Shown here piece by piece: positions 52,678-61,497 of a stretch of DNA of 64,000 nt. The position numbers and the translations under genes were made by a program. Under the pieces are notes generated by a model. The model was not told the origin of the DNA, did not search any database, and saw nothing but the letters and a program-made list of their open reading frames with translations. The DNA comes from MA-ANB-1 sp965216445. Its GTDB lineage: Bacteria; Actinomycetota; Acidimicrobiia; Spongiisociales; ZC4RG35. The stretch lies in contig OZ244166.1 in NCBI GenBank assembly GCA_965216445.1, forward strand, positions 1,178,001 to 1,242,000, in the 5' to 3' direction. Position 1 is the first letter of the stretch; each line of letters begins with the position of its first letter.

Positions 52678-52772
52678 TGGGGTCCGGCCGTCGGATGCGT
52701 GGTTCGGATCCGGTCGAGGAGGTCGGTTACGGAGCGGAGGTAGTCGATACCGCCCATCAGTTGTTCGGCCAT
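52674..52772 (-). CDS. small open frame or gene remnant
   Basis: A 32-residue frame from ATG 52772 to TAG 52674; the frame is open further upstream. The peptide (MAEQLMGGIDYLRSVTDL then LDRIRTTHPTAGPH) has good coding character, and RIRTTHPTAG recalls a segment upstream of some actinobacterial GNAT acetyltransferase domains, where more protein would follow. It may be a short gene or the truncated remnant of a longer one. The plus-strand 62-residue frame over the same bases looks less protein-like. Confidence 0.35.
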   Translation of the reverse strand: MAEQLMGGIDYLRSVTDLLDRIRTTHPTAGPH

Positions 52773-52979
52773 GGTTCCCATTTCAAGGCTGCGGCGCACA
52801 TGGCCGGGAGGTGTACGAGTTGGCTGGCAGCTCATTCGCTACTCCGCTTGTTGGCTGATGAATAAGGGACCGGGGTTCACGCCCGCATTCAGAATCGTCG
52901 GGTCATCGCGCTTCGGTATGGTGTGAGGCATCACAAGAAAGTCAGTTGAAGCCTCAGACTTGGGAACGGACGTATCGCC
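52773..52979. other. intergenic stretch without recognised gene
   Basis: Together with the small frame above, this completes a roughly 300-base gap between the hydrolase and the LLM oxidoreductase. I see no further coding frame with family support, no tRNA and no strong hairpin. It presumably carries the promoter of the oxidoreductase gene. Confidence 0.5.
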
Positions 52980-53819
52980 GTGAAGTTCGGACTGTACGGC
53001 TTGCACCGCGGGCCGGGAATCGCTCCCGACGTGCTCGCCAGGAGAGCCGAAGCCGCCGAGCACGCCGGGTTCGAATCGCTGTGGGTAGGTGACCATATCG
53101 CGCTGCCAGCCGATCTCGCAGGCGCTGACGAGCCACGCCTCGAGGGCTTGGCTGCCCTGCTTTATCTCTCAGGCGTGACATCGACGGTTCGGCTCGCTGC
53201 CGGTGTCCTCGTCATTCCGCAAAGGAACCCCGTGCTGCTGGCCAAACAGCTGACGTCGCTGGACGTCCTGTCGAAAGGACGGTTGATCGTCGGTGTCGGC
53301 GTAGGCCACATCGAGGCGGAGTTGGCCGCGCTCGGTGTTCCGATGTCGGAGCGGAGGGCGCGAACAGAGGATGGCTTGACTCGGATTCGGGAGTTGTGGG
53401 CGCGTGAGCACTCCTCCGGAGACGACGCTGCGGGCAACGGTGTGGTCCAGTTTCCGCCTCCGGTCCAGGACCCGCATCCCCCGATCGTGGTTGGGGGTCA
53501 CTCGCCAGCGGCATTGGCGCGGGCAGCCCGCATTGGCGACGGATGGTTCGGATGGCTTACTCCGCCCGAGAGGACTCGCGAGCTAATTCAGGAGTTGGCA
53601 GATCTGGCTAGCTCGCTGGCACGTCCCGACTCATTGCGGCCGTTGGAGATCACGGTTGCTGCCCCAGGAGAGGTCACACTCGATGTCGTCGATGCCTATG
53701 AGCAAATCGGTGTTGACCGACTTGTAGTCGGACCGGATAGTGCCGATGGAGACGAGCCCGATCGTTTCATCGACGTCTTCCATCGAGAGGTTCTGTCAGT
53801 CTCCGACAGCGATTCCTGA
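52980..53819 (+). CDS. LLM class flavin-dependent oxidoreductase (probably F420-linked)
   Basis: Luciferase-like TIM-barrel protein of 279 residues from GTG 52980. AEAAEHAGFESLWVGDH, LAAGVLVIPQRNPVLLAKQLTSLDVLSKGRLIVGVGVG and PPIVVGGHSPAALARAARIGDGW are the three characteristic blocks. The subgroup in actinobacteria mostly uses F420, inferred here from organism type. Substrate unknown. Confidence 0.9.
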   Translation: MKFGLYGLHRGPGIAPDVLARRAEAAEHAGFESLWVGDHIALPADLAGADEPRLEGLAALLYLSGVTSTVRLAAGVLVIPQRNPVLLAKQLTSLDVLSKGRLIVGVGVGHIEAELAALGVPMSERRARTEDGLTRIRELWAREHSSGDDAAGNGVVQFPPPVQDPHPPIVVGGHSPAALARAARIGDGWFGWLTPPERTRELIQELADLASSLARPDSLRPLEITVAAPGEVTLDVVDAYEQIGVDRLVVGPDSADGDEPDRFIDVFHREVLSVSDSDS

Positions 53820-53916
53820 GAGCCAGTATTCGTTCATCGCTTCACATCGAAGCAGTCATCAGGTGCTTTTGCGGATAACCCGGTTGTGGTGCGCGGTGGG
53901 GAGGTGTCATGAAGAG

Positions 53917-53949
53917 TTGACATGTGGGGCAAAATGGGCCATAGTGTCA
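53917..53949 (+). promoter_or_regulatory. mraZ promoter with MraZ-box operator in the spacer
   Basis: TTGACA (53917-53922) and CATAGT (53940-53945) are separated by 17 bases, a good sigma70-type promoter. The spacer contains TGGGG (53925-53929) and TGGGC (53935-53939), exactly 10 bases apart with a 5-base spacer, and TGTCA follows in the same phase. This is the TGGGN-N5-TGGGN pattern bound by MraZ, so autorepression of the dcw operon by its first product is expected. Confidence 0.75.
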
Positions 53950-54005
53950 ATCACGACTTCCGAAAGGGCAGTCGAGGACATGACGGACGGACGAGAAGAG
54001 CAGAA

Positions 54006-54428
54006 GTGTTCCTTGGTGAGTACTTCCACAGCCTGGATGAAAAGGGGAGGGTGGTTATGCCCTCATCCTTTCGCGACGATCTCAAGGCGGGCTGCGTGGT
54101 CATCAAAGGACAAGACGGCCAGCTTCTCCTCTACACGCCGGATGAGTTCAAGAAAAGGGCAGACGAGGTTCTCGCCGAGCGACCCAAGAACAAGGCGGGC
54201 CGCCGATTCAGCAGGACGGTCTTTGCCGGTGCTGATTCGGTTGACATCACCGCCGGGGGAAGGGTCCACCTCAAAAGCGATCTGCGCACCTTCGCCGAAC
54301 TCGAAGCGAATACCGAGGTTGTTGTGCTCGGAGTCCTGGATCACATCGAAGTATGGAACAAGGACCGGTACCTGGCTGATCGTGAGGCCGGCGACGAGAT
54401 GTATCTGGAAGAAGATGAGGAGGACTGA
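54006..54428 (+). CDS. mraZ: transcriptional regulator MraZ
   Basis: DNA-binding protein of 140 residues with two SpoVT/AbrB-like (MraZ) repeats: VFLGEYFHSLDEKGRVVMPSSFRDDL and VFAGADSVDITAGGRVHLKSDLRTFA. It forms a ring that binds repeated TGGGN boxes, which are present upstream. I start at GTG 54006 because family proteins begin M-F-x-G-E-x-x; the frame is open upstream over the promoter, which is why longer starts are rejected. An acidic tail (EEDEED) ends the protein. Confidence 0.94.
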   Translation: MFLGEYFHSLDEKGRVVMPSSFRDDLKAGCVVIKGQDGQLLLYTPDEFKKRADEVLAERPKNKAGRRFSRTVFAGADSVDITAGGRVHLKSDLRTFAELEANTEVVVLGVLDHIEVWNKDRYLADREAGDEMYLEEDEED

Positions 54429-54532
54429 AACACCCAAACTGCGGCTGACTTATTGTCAGCCCTCCGGACACCAATGGAAGGCCCCTGACTCCGCCCGCTT
54501 CCCATTTGGTACCAGCGCCCGGGGGGCTGACA

Positions 54533-55468
54533 ATGAGCCAGAACCAGGACACGGGATCAACAGAGTTCCACCGGCCAGCACTGGTGGACGAAGTGGTTGA
54601 CCTCATCCGTCCCGTGCTCCCCGGGTTGGTCGTCGACGCGACCTTCGGTGGCGGCGGGCATAGCCGCCGAATCCAGCAAGAGTTCGGTGAGGACGTTTCC
54701 GTTCTGGGTATCGACCGCGACCCCGAAGCCGTTGCCAATGGCCGGGGGAGTGGCATAGATGTTGTCGAAGCCAACTTCGCGGACGTTGCGACAGTCGTCG
54801 CCGATCTGGGAGTCGAGGCTCCCGCAGCCATTCTCTTCGACTTCGGTGTGTCATCCCACCAACTTGACGTCCCCGAACGCGGATTCTCATATCGACAAGA
54901 AGGTCCGCTGGACATGCGGATGGGGCCGGACGCAGCCCACACGGCTGACGAGATCGTTAATGAATGGGCTACCGACGACCTTGCCCGCGTCATCCGCCAA
55001 TACGGAGACGAGCCCTTAGCCAAGCGGATTGCACGCTCAATCGTCGAAGCCCGTCCCATAAAGACCACCAGCCAGCTAGCCACCGTCGTCGCCAATGCTC
55101 TTCCGGCGGCCCGTCGTCGGGTAGGTCACCCTGCCCGACGAACGTTTCAGGCAATCAGGATTGCGGTCAATTCTGAGCTCGAGGCAGTCGCCGGCGGGCT
55201 GGACGGGGCAATCGAGGCCTTACGACCGGATGGACGTGTCCTTGCAATCAGCTATCACTCTTTGGAGGATCGCATCGTCAAGCGCCGTTTCGCAGCGGGT
55301 GCGGTCGGCTGCACGTGTCCGCCTGATCTCCCCGTGTGCGGTTGCGGAAACGTCGCGGAGCTCCGAGTCTTGACCAGGAAGCCGATTCGTGCCTCTGAGA
55401 CAGAAGTTGCAGACAACAAGCGGGCGAGATCGGCCCTTCTCAGGGCTGCAGAGAAGGTCGCAGCATGA
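54533..55468 (+). CDS. rsmH: 16S rRNA (cytosine-1402 N4)-methyltransferase
   Basis: SAM-dependent enzyme of 311 residues. HRPALVDEVVDLIRP, DATFGGGGHSRRI (SAM loop), FDFGVSSHQLDVPERGFSY and SYHSLEDRIVKRRF are all diagnostic. ATG 54533. The stop overlaps ftsL as ATGA. Two cysteine-containing motifs (GCTCPPDLPVCGCG) near residue 265 form a small possible metal site, common in this family. Confidence 0.96.
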   Translation: MSQNQDTGSTEFHRPALVDEVVDLIRPVLPGLVVDATFGGGGHSRRIQQEFGEDVSVLGIDRDPEAVANGRGSGIDVVEANFADVATVVADLGVEAPAAILFDFGVSSHQLDVPERGFSYRQEGPLDMRMGPDAAHTADEIVNEWATDDLARVIRQYGDEPLAKRIARSIVEARPIKTTSQLATVVANALPAARRRVGHPARRTFQAIRIAVNSELEAVAGGLDGAIEALRPDGRVLAISYHSLEDRIVKRRFAAGAVGCTCPPDLPVCGCGNVAELRVLTRKPIRASETEVADNKRARSALLRAAEKVAA

Positions 55469-55848
55469 GTGCTCGCCCACAGAGGGCCGTCCAAGCTGAC
55501 GGCGGACTTCGGGTTCTCCGGGGCCGGAAGATCAGTCGACCATCGGTCGCACCTTGGATGGTCATGGCCTTGGTCGGGATCACAGCGTTCTTCGGTCTTG
55601 TATTCGCTCGCACCTCCCTGGACAACTCGGCGTTCGAGTTGGCCGAGCTTCGCGAATCGATCGAAATACAGACCGAGTTGAATCGCGATCTCAGGATCGA
55701 GATTGCGCGGATGGAGAACCCGGCACGGATAGCACCGCTTGCTGAGGAAATGGGACTGGTTGTGCCGGATGAGACCCATCAGCTGCTGGTGGATCTCAAT
55801 CCGGATGCACCACGAGTTATTCAGATAGACCGGGAAGAGACACAGTGA
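55465..55848 (+). CDS. ftsL: FtsL-like cell division protein
   Basis: Bitopic protein of 127 residues: basic cytoplasmic N-terminus, one membrane helix (about 30-50) and a leucine-zipper-like coiled coil (about 55-85) followed by an IAPLAEEMGLVVP end, the usual FtsL/DivIC form. It belongs to the FtsQLB divisome complex. Position between rsmH and ftsI is decisive because sequence conservation is low. Confidence 0.88.
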   Translation: MSARPQRAVQADGGLRVLRGRKISRPSVAPWMVMALVGITAFFGLVFARTSLDNSAFELAELRESIEIQTELNRDLRIEIARMENPARIAPLAEEMGLVVPDETHQLLVDLNPDAPRVIQIDREETQ

Positions 55849-55928
55849 ACGCCCGCTTACGCGCTGGAATCGGGCTCACGAACGGAACCGTCGGTTCCGC
55901 TTGTGGGGATTTCCAGCTGGTTGCATAA
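55845..55928 (+). CDS. possible 27-residue coupled frame between ftsL and ftsI
   Basis: GTG 55845 overlaps the ftsL stop (GTGA) and the frame runs 27 codons to TAA 55926, two bases before the preferred ftsI start GTG 55931. The product (MNARLRAGIGLTNGTVGSAC, then seven residues) has no known motif. It could be a small protein, a coupling device that carries ribosomes to ftsI, or chance. Confidence 0.3.
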   Translation: MNARLRAGIGLTNGTVGSACGDFQLVA

Positions 55929-55930
55929 CC

Positions 55931-57670
55931 GTGGCCGCGATCACGGCCGGCAAGAGGTGGAATGCGCAGAAGCTGCGTTTGGCTCTCATCGGCGTAGTCC
56001 TGCTTCTTTCGTGGGGCGTCGTGGCATGGCGGCTGGTGCAGGTCCAGCTGGTCACCGGGCCCGAAGTTGCAGAGCTCGGCCTGCAGCAACGACTGGTTTC
56101 TCGTGAACTGCCTCCGCAACGAGGCAAAATCTATGACCGCAATGGAGATCTGCTTGCCATGACAGTGGAGGCCGAGAGCCTCTATGCCGTTCCCGGTCAG
56201 GTTGAAGAACCGTTGTGGGTAGCCCAGCAGTTCGGGTCTCTTCTCGGAGTTGATGCAGGTGTGCTGTACGAACGTCTGACCTCGGATAGGGATTTCGTAT
56301 ACATCAAACGACAGGTTGACGCCGACACAGCTGATGAATTGCTTGCTCTCGGTGTCCGAGGCGTCTACTCGACTCCGGAGAACACACGGGTGTATCCCGC
56401 GGGAGAGGTCGCCAGTCACGTCGTGGGATTCGTTGACATCGATGGTCATGGACAGGAAGGGCTGGAGATCATCTACGAAGATGGCCTCAAGGGTGTTCCC
56501 GGACAGGAGCTTTTTGAACGGGACAAAGACAATGTCCCAATTCCTCAGGGAATCAACGAAATTGTCCCGGCGGTACCCGGTGTCGACCTGAACACAACCA
56601 TCGATCTTCCCCTTCAGTACCAAGCACAACAGGCTTGTCTCGAGATGGTGGAGCGGGCCGAGGCGGAGTCTTGCTGGGTCGTTGCCCTCGAGGTAGAAAC
56701 CGGAGCAATACTCGCAATGACCGGTGCACCTGCTTTCGATCCGGCGACACGGCTAACCACGGAAGGCGAGCCCTTCTCCAACTTCACTGTGCGTGGGATC
56801 TACGAGCCTGGTTCAACGCAGAAGCTGATCACGGTGGCGGGTGCCCTTGAAGAAAAGACCGTCCAAACAGGCACGATCTTCGAGGACGTCGGCGATGTGA
56901 TCGAGCTGCGAGAGGGTGCTTGTGAGTCCGAGTCCGACGACATTCAGGGGTGCTACCGCGACTTCGATGAGCACGAAACCAAGGATATGACCGTCGAGGA
57001 GATCTTTGTTCAGTCTTCAAACGTCGGCACCATCAAAATCGCCGATACCCTCGGCGAGGATCGTTTGGTCGAGTACATCAAGGCGTTTGGTCTGGGTACG
57101 CCCACCGGTATCGATTATGGGGCCGAAGCTGCCGGAATTCTCAACTTTGCAGCAGGTTGTGAGACCTGTTGGGCTTCGGGTGCAATCGGCTACTCAGTCG
57201 CTGTGACCCCACTCCAGGTAGCCGCTGCCTACGCCGCCATCGGAAACGATGGAGTATGGACCTCCCCACACATCGTCGCCTCCACGGTGGACGCGCAAGG
57301 CTCACTGGAGATCGCGGGCATGGAAACCAGGCGAGTGGTCTCGGAGGAGACTGCAGCTCTGATGCGAGAGCTGCTGGCTGGTGTGGTCGAAGAAGGCACG
57401 GGAAAGAACGCTCAGGTCGAGGGATATCGGGTTGGCGGAAAGACCGGAACGGCCAACAAACTTGGCGAAGACGGTCGCTACACCAAAGAAACCAGAGCAA
57501 GCTTCGTGGGAATGGCTCCAATCGACGATCCCCAAGTCGTGGTCGCGGTGTTGATTGATGCTCCGTCCCACAAATTCCGGACCGGTGGCGTGTCAGCAGC
57601 TCCAGTGTTCGCCGAAGTGATGGAACAAGCTCTCCACCGTTTGGGAGTGACTCCCGATGGTCTCGAGTAG
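55931..57670 (+). CDS. ftsI: septal peptidoglycan transpeptidase (class B PBP)
   Basis: Protein of 579 residues. One N-terminal membrane helix is followed by the PBP dimerisation domain (RGKIYDRNGDLLA near 60) and the transpeptidase domain: SxxK in YEPGSTQKLITVAGALEE, SxN in VQSSNVGTIK, KTG in VGGKTGTANK. It crosslinks septal wall with FtsW. GTG 55931 is preferred; TTG 55901 in frame is possible but lacks a ribosome site. The 3' end overlaps murE by 14 bases. Confidence 0.95.
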   Translation: MAAITAGKRWNAQKLRLALIGVVLLLSWGVVAWRLVQVQLVTGPEVAELGLQQRLVSRELPPQRGKIYDRNGDLLAMTVEAESLYAVPGQVEEPLWVAQQFGSLLGVDAGVLYERLTSDRDFVYIKRQVDADTADELLALGVRGVYSTPENTRVYPAGEVASHVVGFVDIDGHGQEGLEIIYEDGLKGVPGQELFERDKDNVPIPQGINEIVPAVPGVDLNTTIDLPLQYQAQQACLEMVERAEAESCWVVALEVETGAILAMTGAPAFDPATRLTTEGEPFSNFTVRGIYEPGSTQKLITVAGALEEKTVQTGTIFEDVGDVIELREGACESESDDIQGCYRDFDEHETKDMTVEEIFVQSSNVGTIKIADTLGEDRLVEYIKAFGLGTPTGIDYGAEAAGILNFAAGCETCWASGAIGYSVAVTPLQVAAAYAAIGNDGVWTSPHIVASTVDAQGSLEIAGMETRRVVSEETAALMRELLAGVVEEGTGKNAQVEGYRVGGKTGTANKLGEDGRYTKETRASFVGMAPIDDPQVVVAVLIDAPSHKFRTGGVSAAPVFAEVMEQALHRLGVTPDGLE

Positions 57671-59150
57671 GGCGCTGGATGAGTTGGCGGAGGTAACAGG
57701 GGGACATGTCATTGGAACTGCTCAAACTCGCGTTTTTGACGTCACCCATGATTCTCGTCAGGTTGATCAAGGCACGCTTTTCGTTGCTATCCAGGGAGCG
57801 AACTTTGACGGTCACGATTTTGTCGATCAAGCCGTTGAGCGAGGTGCCTCCGGGGTCTGCGTCAATAATCCCGCTAGCACCGAGGTCAGCCAGCTCATTG
57901 TCAGAGACACAAGAGCAGCACTTGGCCAGCTAGCCGCAGAGATCCACGATCGCCCTTCGGACTCGATTGATGTGATCGGGGTGACCGGCACCAACGGCAA
58001 GACGACTGTCACCCACTTCATTCATTCGCTTCTCACCAGCGTTGGAATCCCGACCGGAATGATTGGAACCCTGGGCAGCGTGGTAGGGGAGAGAGTGATC
58101 CCATCGCCACGGACTACACCTGAAGCATCCGACTTCCAGAGGACACTTGCGTCGATGCGTGATCTCGGAGCAGTCAAAGTCGCAGTCGAAGTGTCGTCTC
58201 ATGCTCTTGAACTGAAACGGGTTGAGGCGACCCGGTTTGCAGTGGCAGCCTTCACCAATCTCTCACAAGACCACCTCGACTTTCACGGAAACATGGCCGA
58301 CTACCAGAGGGCGAAGGAACGTCTCTTCGAAGAGTTCGTCATCGAAACTGCAGTGGTCAATGTTGACGATCCGGTGGGTGCCGGTATTGCTGAGGGCTAC
58401 ACCGGTGAGTTGGTTCGTGTCGGTGAACGGGGCGAGTTTCGCTTCAGTGATTTGGAACCCAACCGGGAGGGAAACTCGTTCATATTGCACTCTCCGGAGG
58501 GCAGGAGGTCTGTGCAGCTCCCGATTTTTGGCGCCTTCAACATTTCGAACTTCGTTCTCGCGGTTGCGTGCGTCTACGCCTCCGGGGTGGAACTCGACCG
58601 GCTCTGGCCCCATCTCGAATCGGTTCAACCTGTGCCCGGAAGGTTTGAGATCGTCTCTTTGGAGGCTGACGACGGATCTCTGCCTCGAGCCATCGTCGAC
58701 TACGCACACACACCCGAGGGGATTGAGAAGGCAGTCGAGACCGGTCGGGAGATGACTACTGGGAGGGTCATAGTTGTTTTCGGCGCCGGGGGTGATCGTG
58801 ATGGTGCCAAACGCCCGCTAATGGGCAAAGCGGCTTCGGGTGCCGACGTAGTCATCATTACCAGCGACAACCCCCGCTCGGAGGACCCCGAGGCAATTAT
58901 CGATGACATAGTTGCCGGAGGAGACGGGCCGACTCTGCGCGTCTCGGAACGGCGGCAAGCGATTGCCACCGCCATCGGTATGGCAACTGCAGACGATCTC
59001 GTGATGGTTCTCGGCAAAGGTCACGAGTCAGGCCAGGAGATAGCGGGTGTGGTCTACCCATTTGATGACGCCGACGTCGTTCGTCAGGAACTGATTCTCC
59101 GACGGAAGTCCACCAATTTCGACCCGAATTCAGGGACCATAGACCAGTGA
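57657..59150 (+). CDS. murE: UDP-N-acetylmuramoyl-L-alanyl-D-glutamate ligase MurE
   Basis: Mur ligase of 497 residues. ATP loop GVTGTNGKTTV, substrate motif VSSHALELKRVE and the third-residue selector DNPRSEDP near 405. The DNPR box is the mark of enzymes that add meso-diaminopimelate, so this wall is of the DAP type. ATG 57657 lies inside the ftsI end. Its stop overlaps mraY. Confidence 0.96.
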   Translation: MVSSRALDELAEVTGGHVIGTAQTRVFDVTHDSRQVDQGTLFVAIQGANFDGHDFVDQAVERGASGVCVNNPASTEVSQLIVRDTRAALGQLAAEIHDRPSDSIDVIGVTGTNGKTTVTHFIHSLLTSVGIPTGMIGTLGSVVGERVIPSPRTTPEASDFQRTLASMRDLGAVKVAVEVSSHALELKRVEATRFAVAAFTNLSQDHLDFHGNMADYQRAKERLFEEFVIETAVVNVDDPVGAGIAEGYTGELVRVGERGEFRFSDLEPNREGNSFILHSPEGRRSVQLPIFGAFNISNFVLAVACVYASGVELDRLWPHLESVQPVPGRFEIVSLEADDGSLPRAIVDYAHTPEGIEKAVETGREMTTGRVIVVFGAGGDRDGAKRPLMGKAASGADVVIITSDNPRSEDPEAIIDDIVAGGDGPTLRVSERRQAIATAIGMATADDLVMVLGKGHESGQEIAGVVYPFDDADVVRQELILRRKSTNFDPNSGTIDQ

Positions 59151-60202
59151 TTTCTCTTCTGATCGGGGCGGCCGTGGCACTCGTGGTGTCAATCTTCGGT
59201 ACCCGCTATGCCATTGCGTTTTTCCGGCGGCGTTCCATCGGCCAATTCATCCAAGAAGAGATCGCCGGGATGCATGCCCACAAGCAGGGAACCCCCACGA
59301 TGGGCGGAATCGTTTTCGTTGCGGCGGCGATCATTGGATGGGTGGTCTCCCACTTTCGGATCTGGGGTGGTGGTGAGTTCATTTTCGAGGTCAGAGAGTT
59401 CCGCCCGGGTGGTCTGCTAGCTGTTCTTGCTCTCGCTGGGATGGCGGTTGTCGGCCTGCTTGATGACTGGGCCAAGTACAGCAACAAGAGAAGCTTGGGG
59501 TTGTCCAAGGTCGCCAAGTTCGGCGGCCAGCTCGGCATCGCGGCGTTGTTTGCTTGGGGAGCGACCGCAGCCGGTATCACCACTGAGATCTCCTTCGTCA
59601 GGCCCCTGGGTATAGACCTCGGTGTCTTCTTCGTGGTGTGGGTACTGCTAATGCTGACCGGGGCCGCCAATGGAGTGAACCTCGCCGATGGAATGGATGG
59701 CCTCGCCGCCGGTTCGTCGGCGCTGGTATTCGCCTCGTACACCCTTATCGCCTTCTGGCAGTTCCGTAACTTCGACTCGGGGTTCTACGATCCGGTGAGC
59801 CCCTTGGAGCTGGCCGTCATCTCAGCGTCGATGTTCGGTGCGATTCTCGGTTTCCTCTGGTGGAATGCCCCACCCGCCAAGATCATCATGGGTGACGTGG
59901 GCTCGCAAGGGATTGGTGGGCTGCTTGCTGCACTCGCTCTTCTCACGAATACACACCTGCTTTTGGTGATTCTCGGCGGTATCTACGTTGCGGAGACTCT
60001 GTCGGTCATCCTCCAGGTTGCCAGCTTCAAGCTCACCGGCAACCGGATCTTTCGGATGTCGCCCCTCCATTTCCATTTCGATTTGGGTGGCTGGCCGGAG
60101 ACGACCGTTGTGATCAGGTTCTGGATTCTGACCGGTATCGGCGTCGCCCTCGGACTTGGCTTCTTCTACGCCGACTTCTTGTTGCTGGAGGGGATCCTTT
60201 GA
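59147..60202 (+). CDS. mraY: phospho-N-acetylmuramoyl-pentapeptide transferase
   Basis: Membrane enzyme of 351 residues with ten helices that makes lipid I. The DDWAKYSNKRSLGLS loop holds the catalytic acidic pair, and ANGVNLADGMDGLA the third aspartate block. The usual PxHHHxE motif reads PLHFHFDLGGW here: the middle His is Phe and the Glu is Asp. GTG 59147 overlaps murE. murF, normally just upstream, is not present. Confidence 0.95.
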   Translation: MISLLIGAAVALVVSIFGTRYAIAFFRRRSIGQFIQEEIAGMHAHKQGTPTMGGIVFVAAAIIGWVVSHFRIWGGGEFIFEVREFRPGGLLAVLALAGMAVVGLLDDWAKYSNKRSLGLSKVAKFGGQLGIAALFAWGATAAGITTEISFVRPLGIDLGVFFVVWVLLMLTGAANGVNLADGMDGLAAGSSALVFASYTLIAFWQFRNFDSGFYDPVSPLELAVISASMFGAILGFLWWNAPPAKIIMGDVGSQGIGGLLAALALLTNTHLLLVILGGIYVAETLSVILQVASFKLTGNRIFRMSPLHFHFDLGGWPETTVVIRFWILTGIGVALGLGFFYADFLLLEGIL

Positions 60203-61497
60203 GCCGGATACTGATACTCGGTGCCGGGGTTTCAGGGTTGGCAGCTGCGCGTCTCGCTGCGAGTCGCGACATGAGTGTGACGATCTATGACGCCGATCCA
60301 TCGGCAGAGGCGTACGCATCCGGGTTTGGCTTGGCGATCGGCCCCTGGGATCACCTCCTCCTCACTGGCGTCGACCTGGTAGTCACATCACCGGGTTTCC
60401 CAGAACGCTCCTTACCTGTTGTAGAAACACTCGAGGCGGGTCTGCCAATATGGAGTGAGATCGAGTTTGCCTCCTCCTACTTGGACGTACCTCTGATCGC
60501 AGTGACCGGAACGAACGGCAAGACGACGGTCACGGAAGCCACGTCCCTGATGCTGGAAGCGTCAGGCGTGGATGCCCCGGCGACGGGGAACATCGGAGAT
60601 CCGCTGTCCAACTTCGTCGGCACCCACCATCAGGCACTCGTTGTCGAAACCTCCAGTTTCCAACTCAGGTTCGTCGAGAAGTTTCATCCGGTCGCAGCTG
60701 CGGTCACCAACGTTGCAGCCGATCACCTCGATTGGCATGGCTCTGCGAGCGCGTATGCAGATGCAAAACGCAACATATTCGTCAACCAATCCGAGTCTGA
60801 TCTCCTCGTCTTCGATGCCGACGACCCCGGAGCGACGGACCTTGTGTCGTCGGCGTCGAGCGAGCGCTACCCCGTTTCGGGGGTGCGACTGCCTGAGGGG
60901 GGTGGTGGGGTTTCCGACGGAACGCTCTCGGTCGGAGACGTTGCGATCAGCCTCGAAGACCTCCAACTGACAGATCCCGTGCATCTGGCCAACCTTGCCA
61001 CGTCAGCGGCCTTGGCCCTGTGGATGGGTGCGTCCGGCGAGGCTATCGAGTCAGCCGCTGTCAAATATCGTCCGGGTGTTCATCGACGTCAGGAGATAGC
61101 CAATGTTGACGGAATCGTTTGGATCGACGATTCCAAAGCAACGAACCCCCACGCCGCATTGGCGTCGATTCGTAGTCACGATTCAGTTGTTTTGATTGCA
61201 GGCGGTTTGGCCAAAGGCACGGATGTCACCGTGCTGGGTCGAGAGCCGAGCCTGAAGGCCGTGTTCGAAATCGGCGAGAGCGAATCGGGTATTGCCAAGA
61301 CGGCGGGCCCGATTGGTCATTTCGTCAAGACGCTGGAACGGGCGGTTACCGAAGCCGCTGCGGTTGCAAGGCCGGGTGACACGGTGTTGCTGGCGCCGGG
61401 CTGTGCCAGTTTCGATCAATACACGTCGTACGGCGCCAGAGGCGATGCCTTTCAAGCACTTGTCGGGGAATTGCAACGGGAGGTTCCGACCCAATGA
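60199..61497 (+). CDS. murD: UDP-N-acetylmuramoylalanine-D-glutamate ligase
   Basis: Protein of 432 residues. N-terminal Rossmann-like UDP domain (ILILGAGVSGLAAARLAA), ATP loop VTGTNGKTTVTEA near 103, and the catalytic block WIDDSKATNPHAALASI near 308 with HRRQEIANVDG before it. TTG 60199 overlaps the mraY stop (TTGA); the ATP loop spacing agrees with this start. Confidence 0.95.
   Translation: MSRILILGAGVSGLAAARLAASRDMSVTIYDADPSAEAYASGFGLAIGPWDHLLLTGVDLVVTSPGFPERSLPVVETLEAGLPIWSEIEFASSYLDVPLIAVTGTNGKTTVTEATSLMLEASGVDAPATGNIGDPLSNFVGTHHQALVVETSSFQLRFVEKFHPVAAAVTNVAADHLDWHGSASAYADAKRNIFVNQSESDLLVFDADDPGATDLVSSASSERYPVSGVRLPEGGGGVSDGTLSVGDVAISLEDLQLTDPVHLANLATSAALALWMGASGEAIESAAVKYRPGVHRRQEIANVDGIVWIDDSKATNPHAALASIRSHDSVVLIAGGLAKGTDVTVLGREPSLKAVFEIGESESGIAKTAGPIGHFVKTLERAVTEAAAVARPGDTVLLAPGCASFDQYTSYGARGDAFQALVGELQREVPTQ

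Noticed and set aside
52677..52865. A 62-residue plus-strand protein after the hydrolase
   Set aside because: Biased composition and no motif; the opposite strand has better coding character.
53922..54005. MraZ beginning at ATG 53922
   Set aside because: This ATG lies within the promoter and MraZ boxes, and would add 28 residues not found in the family.
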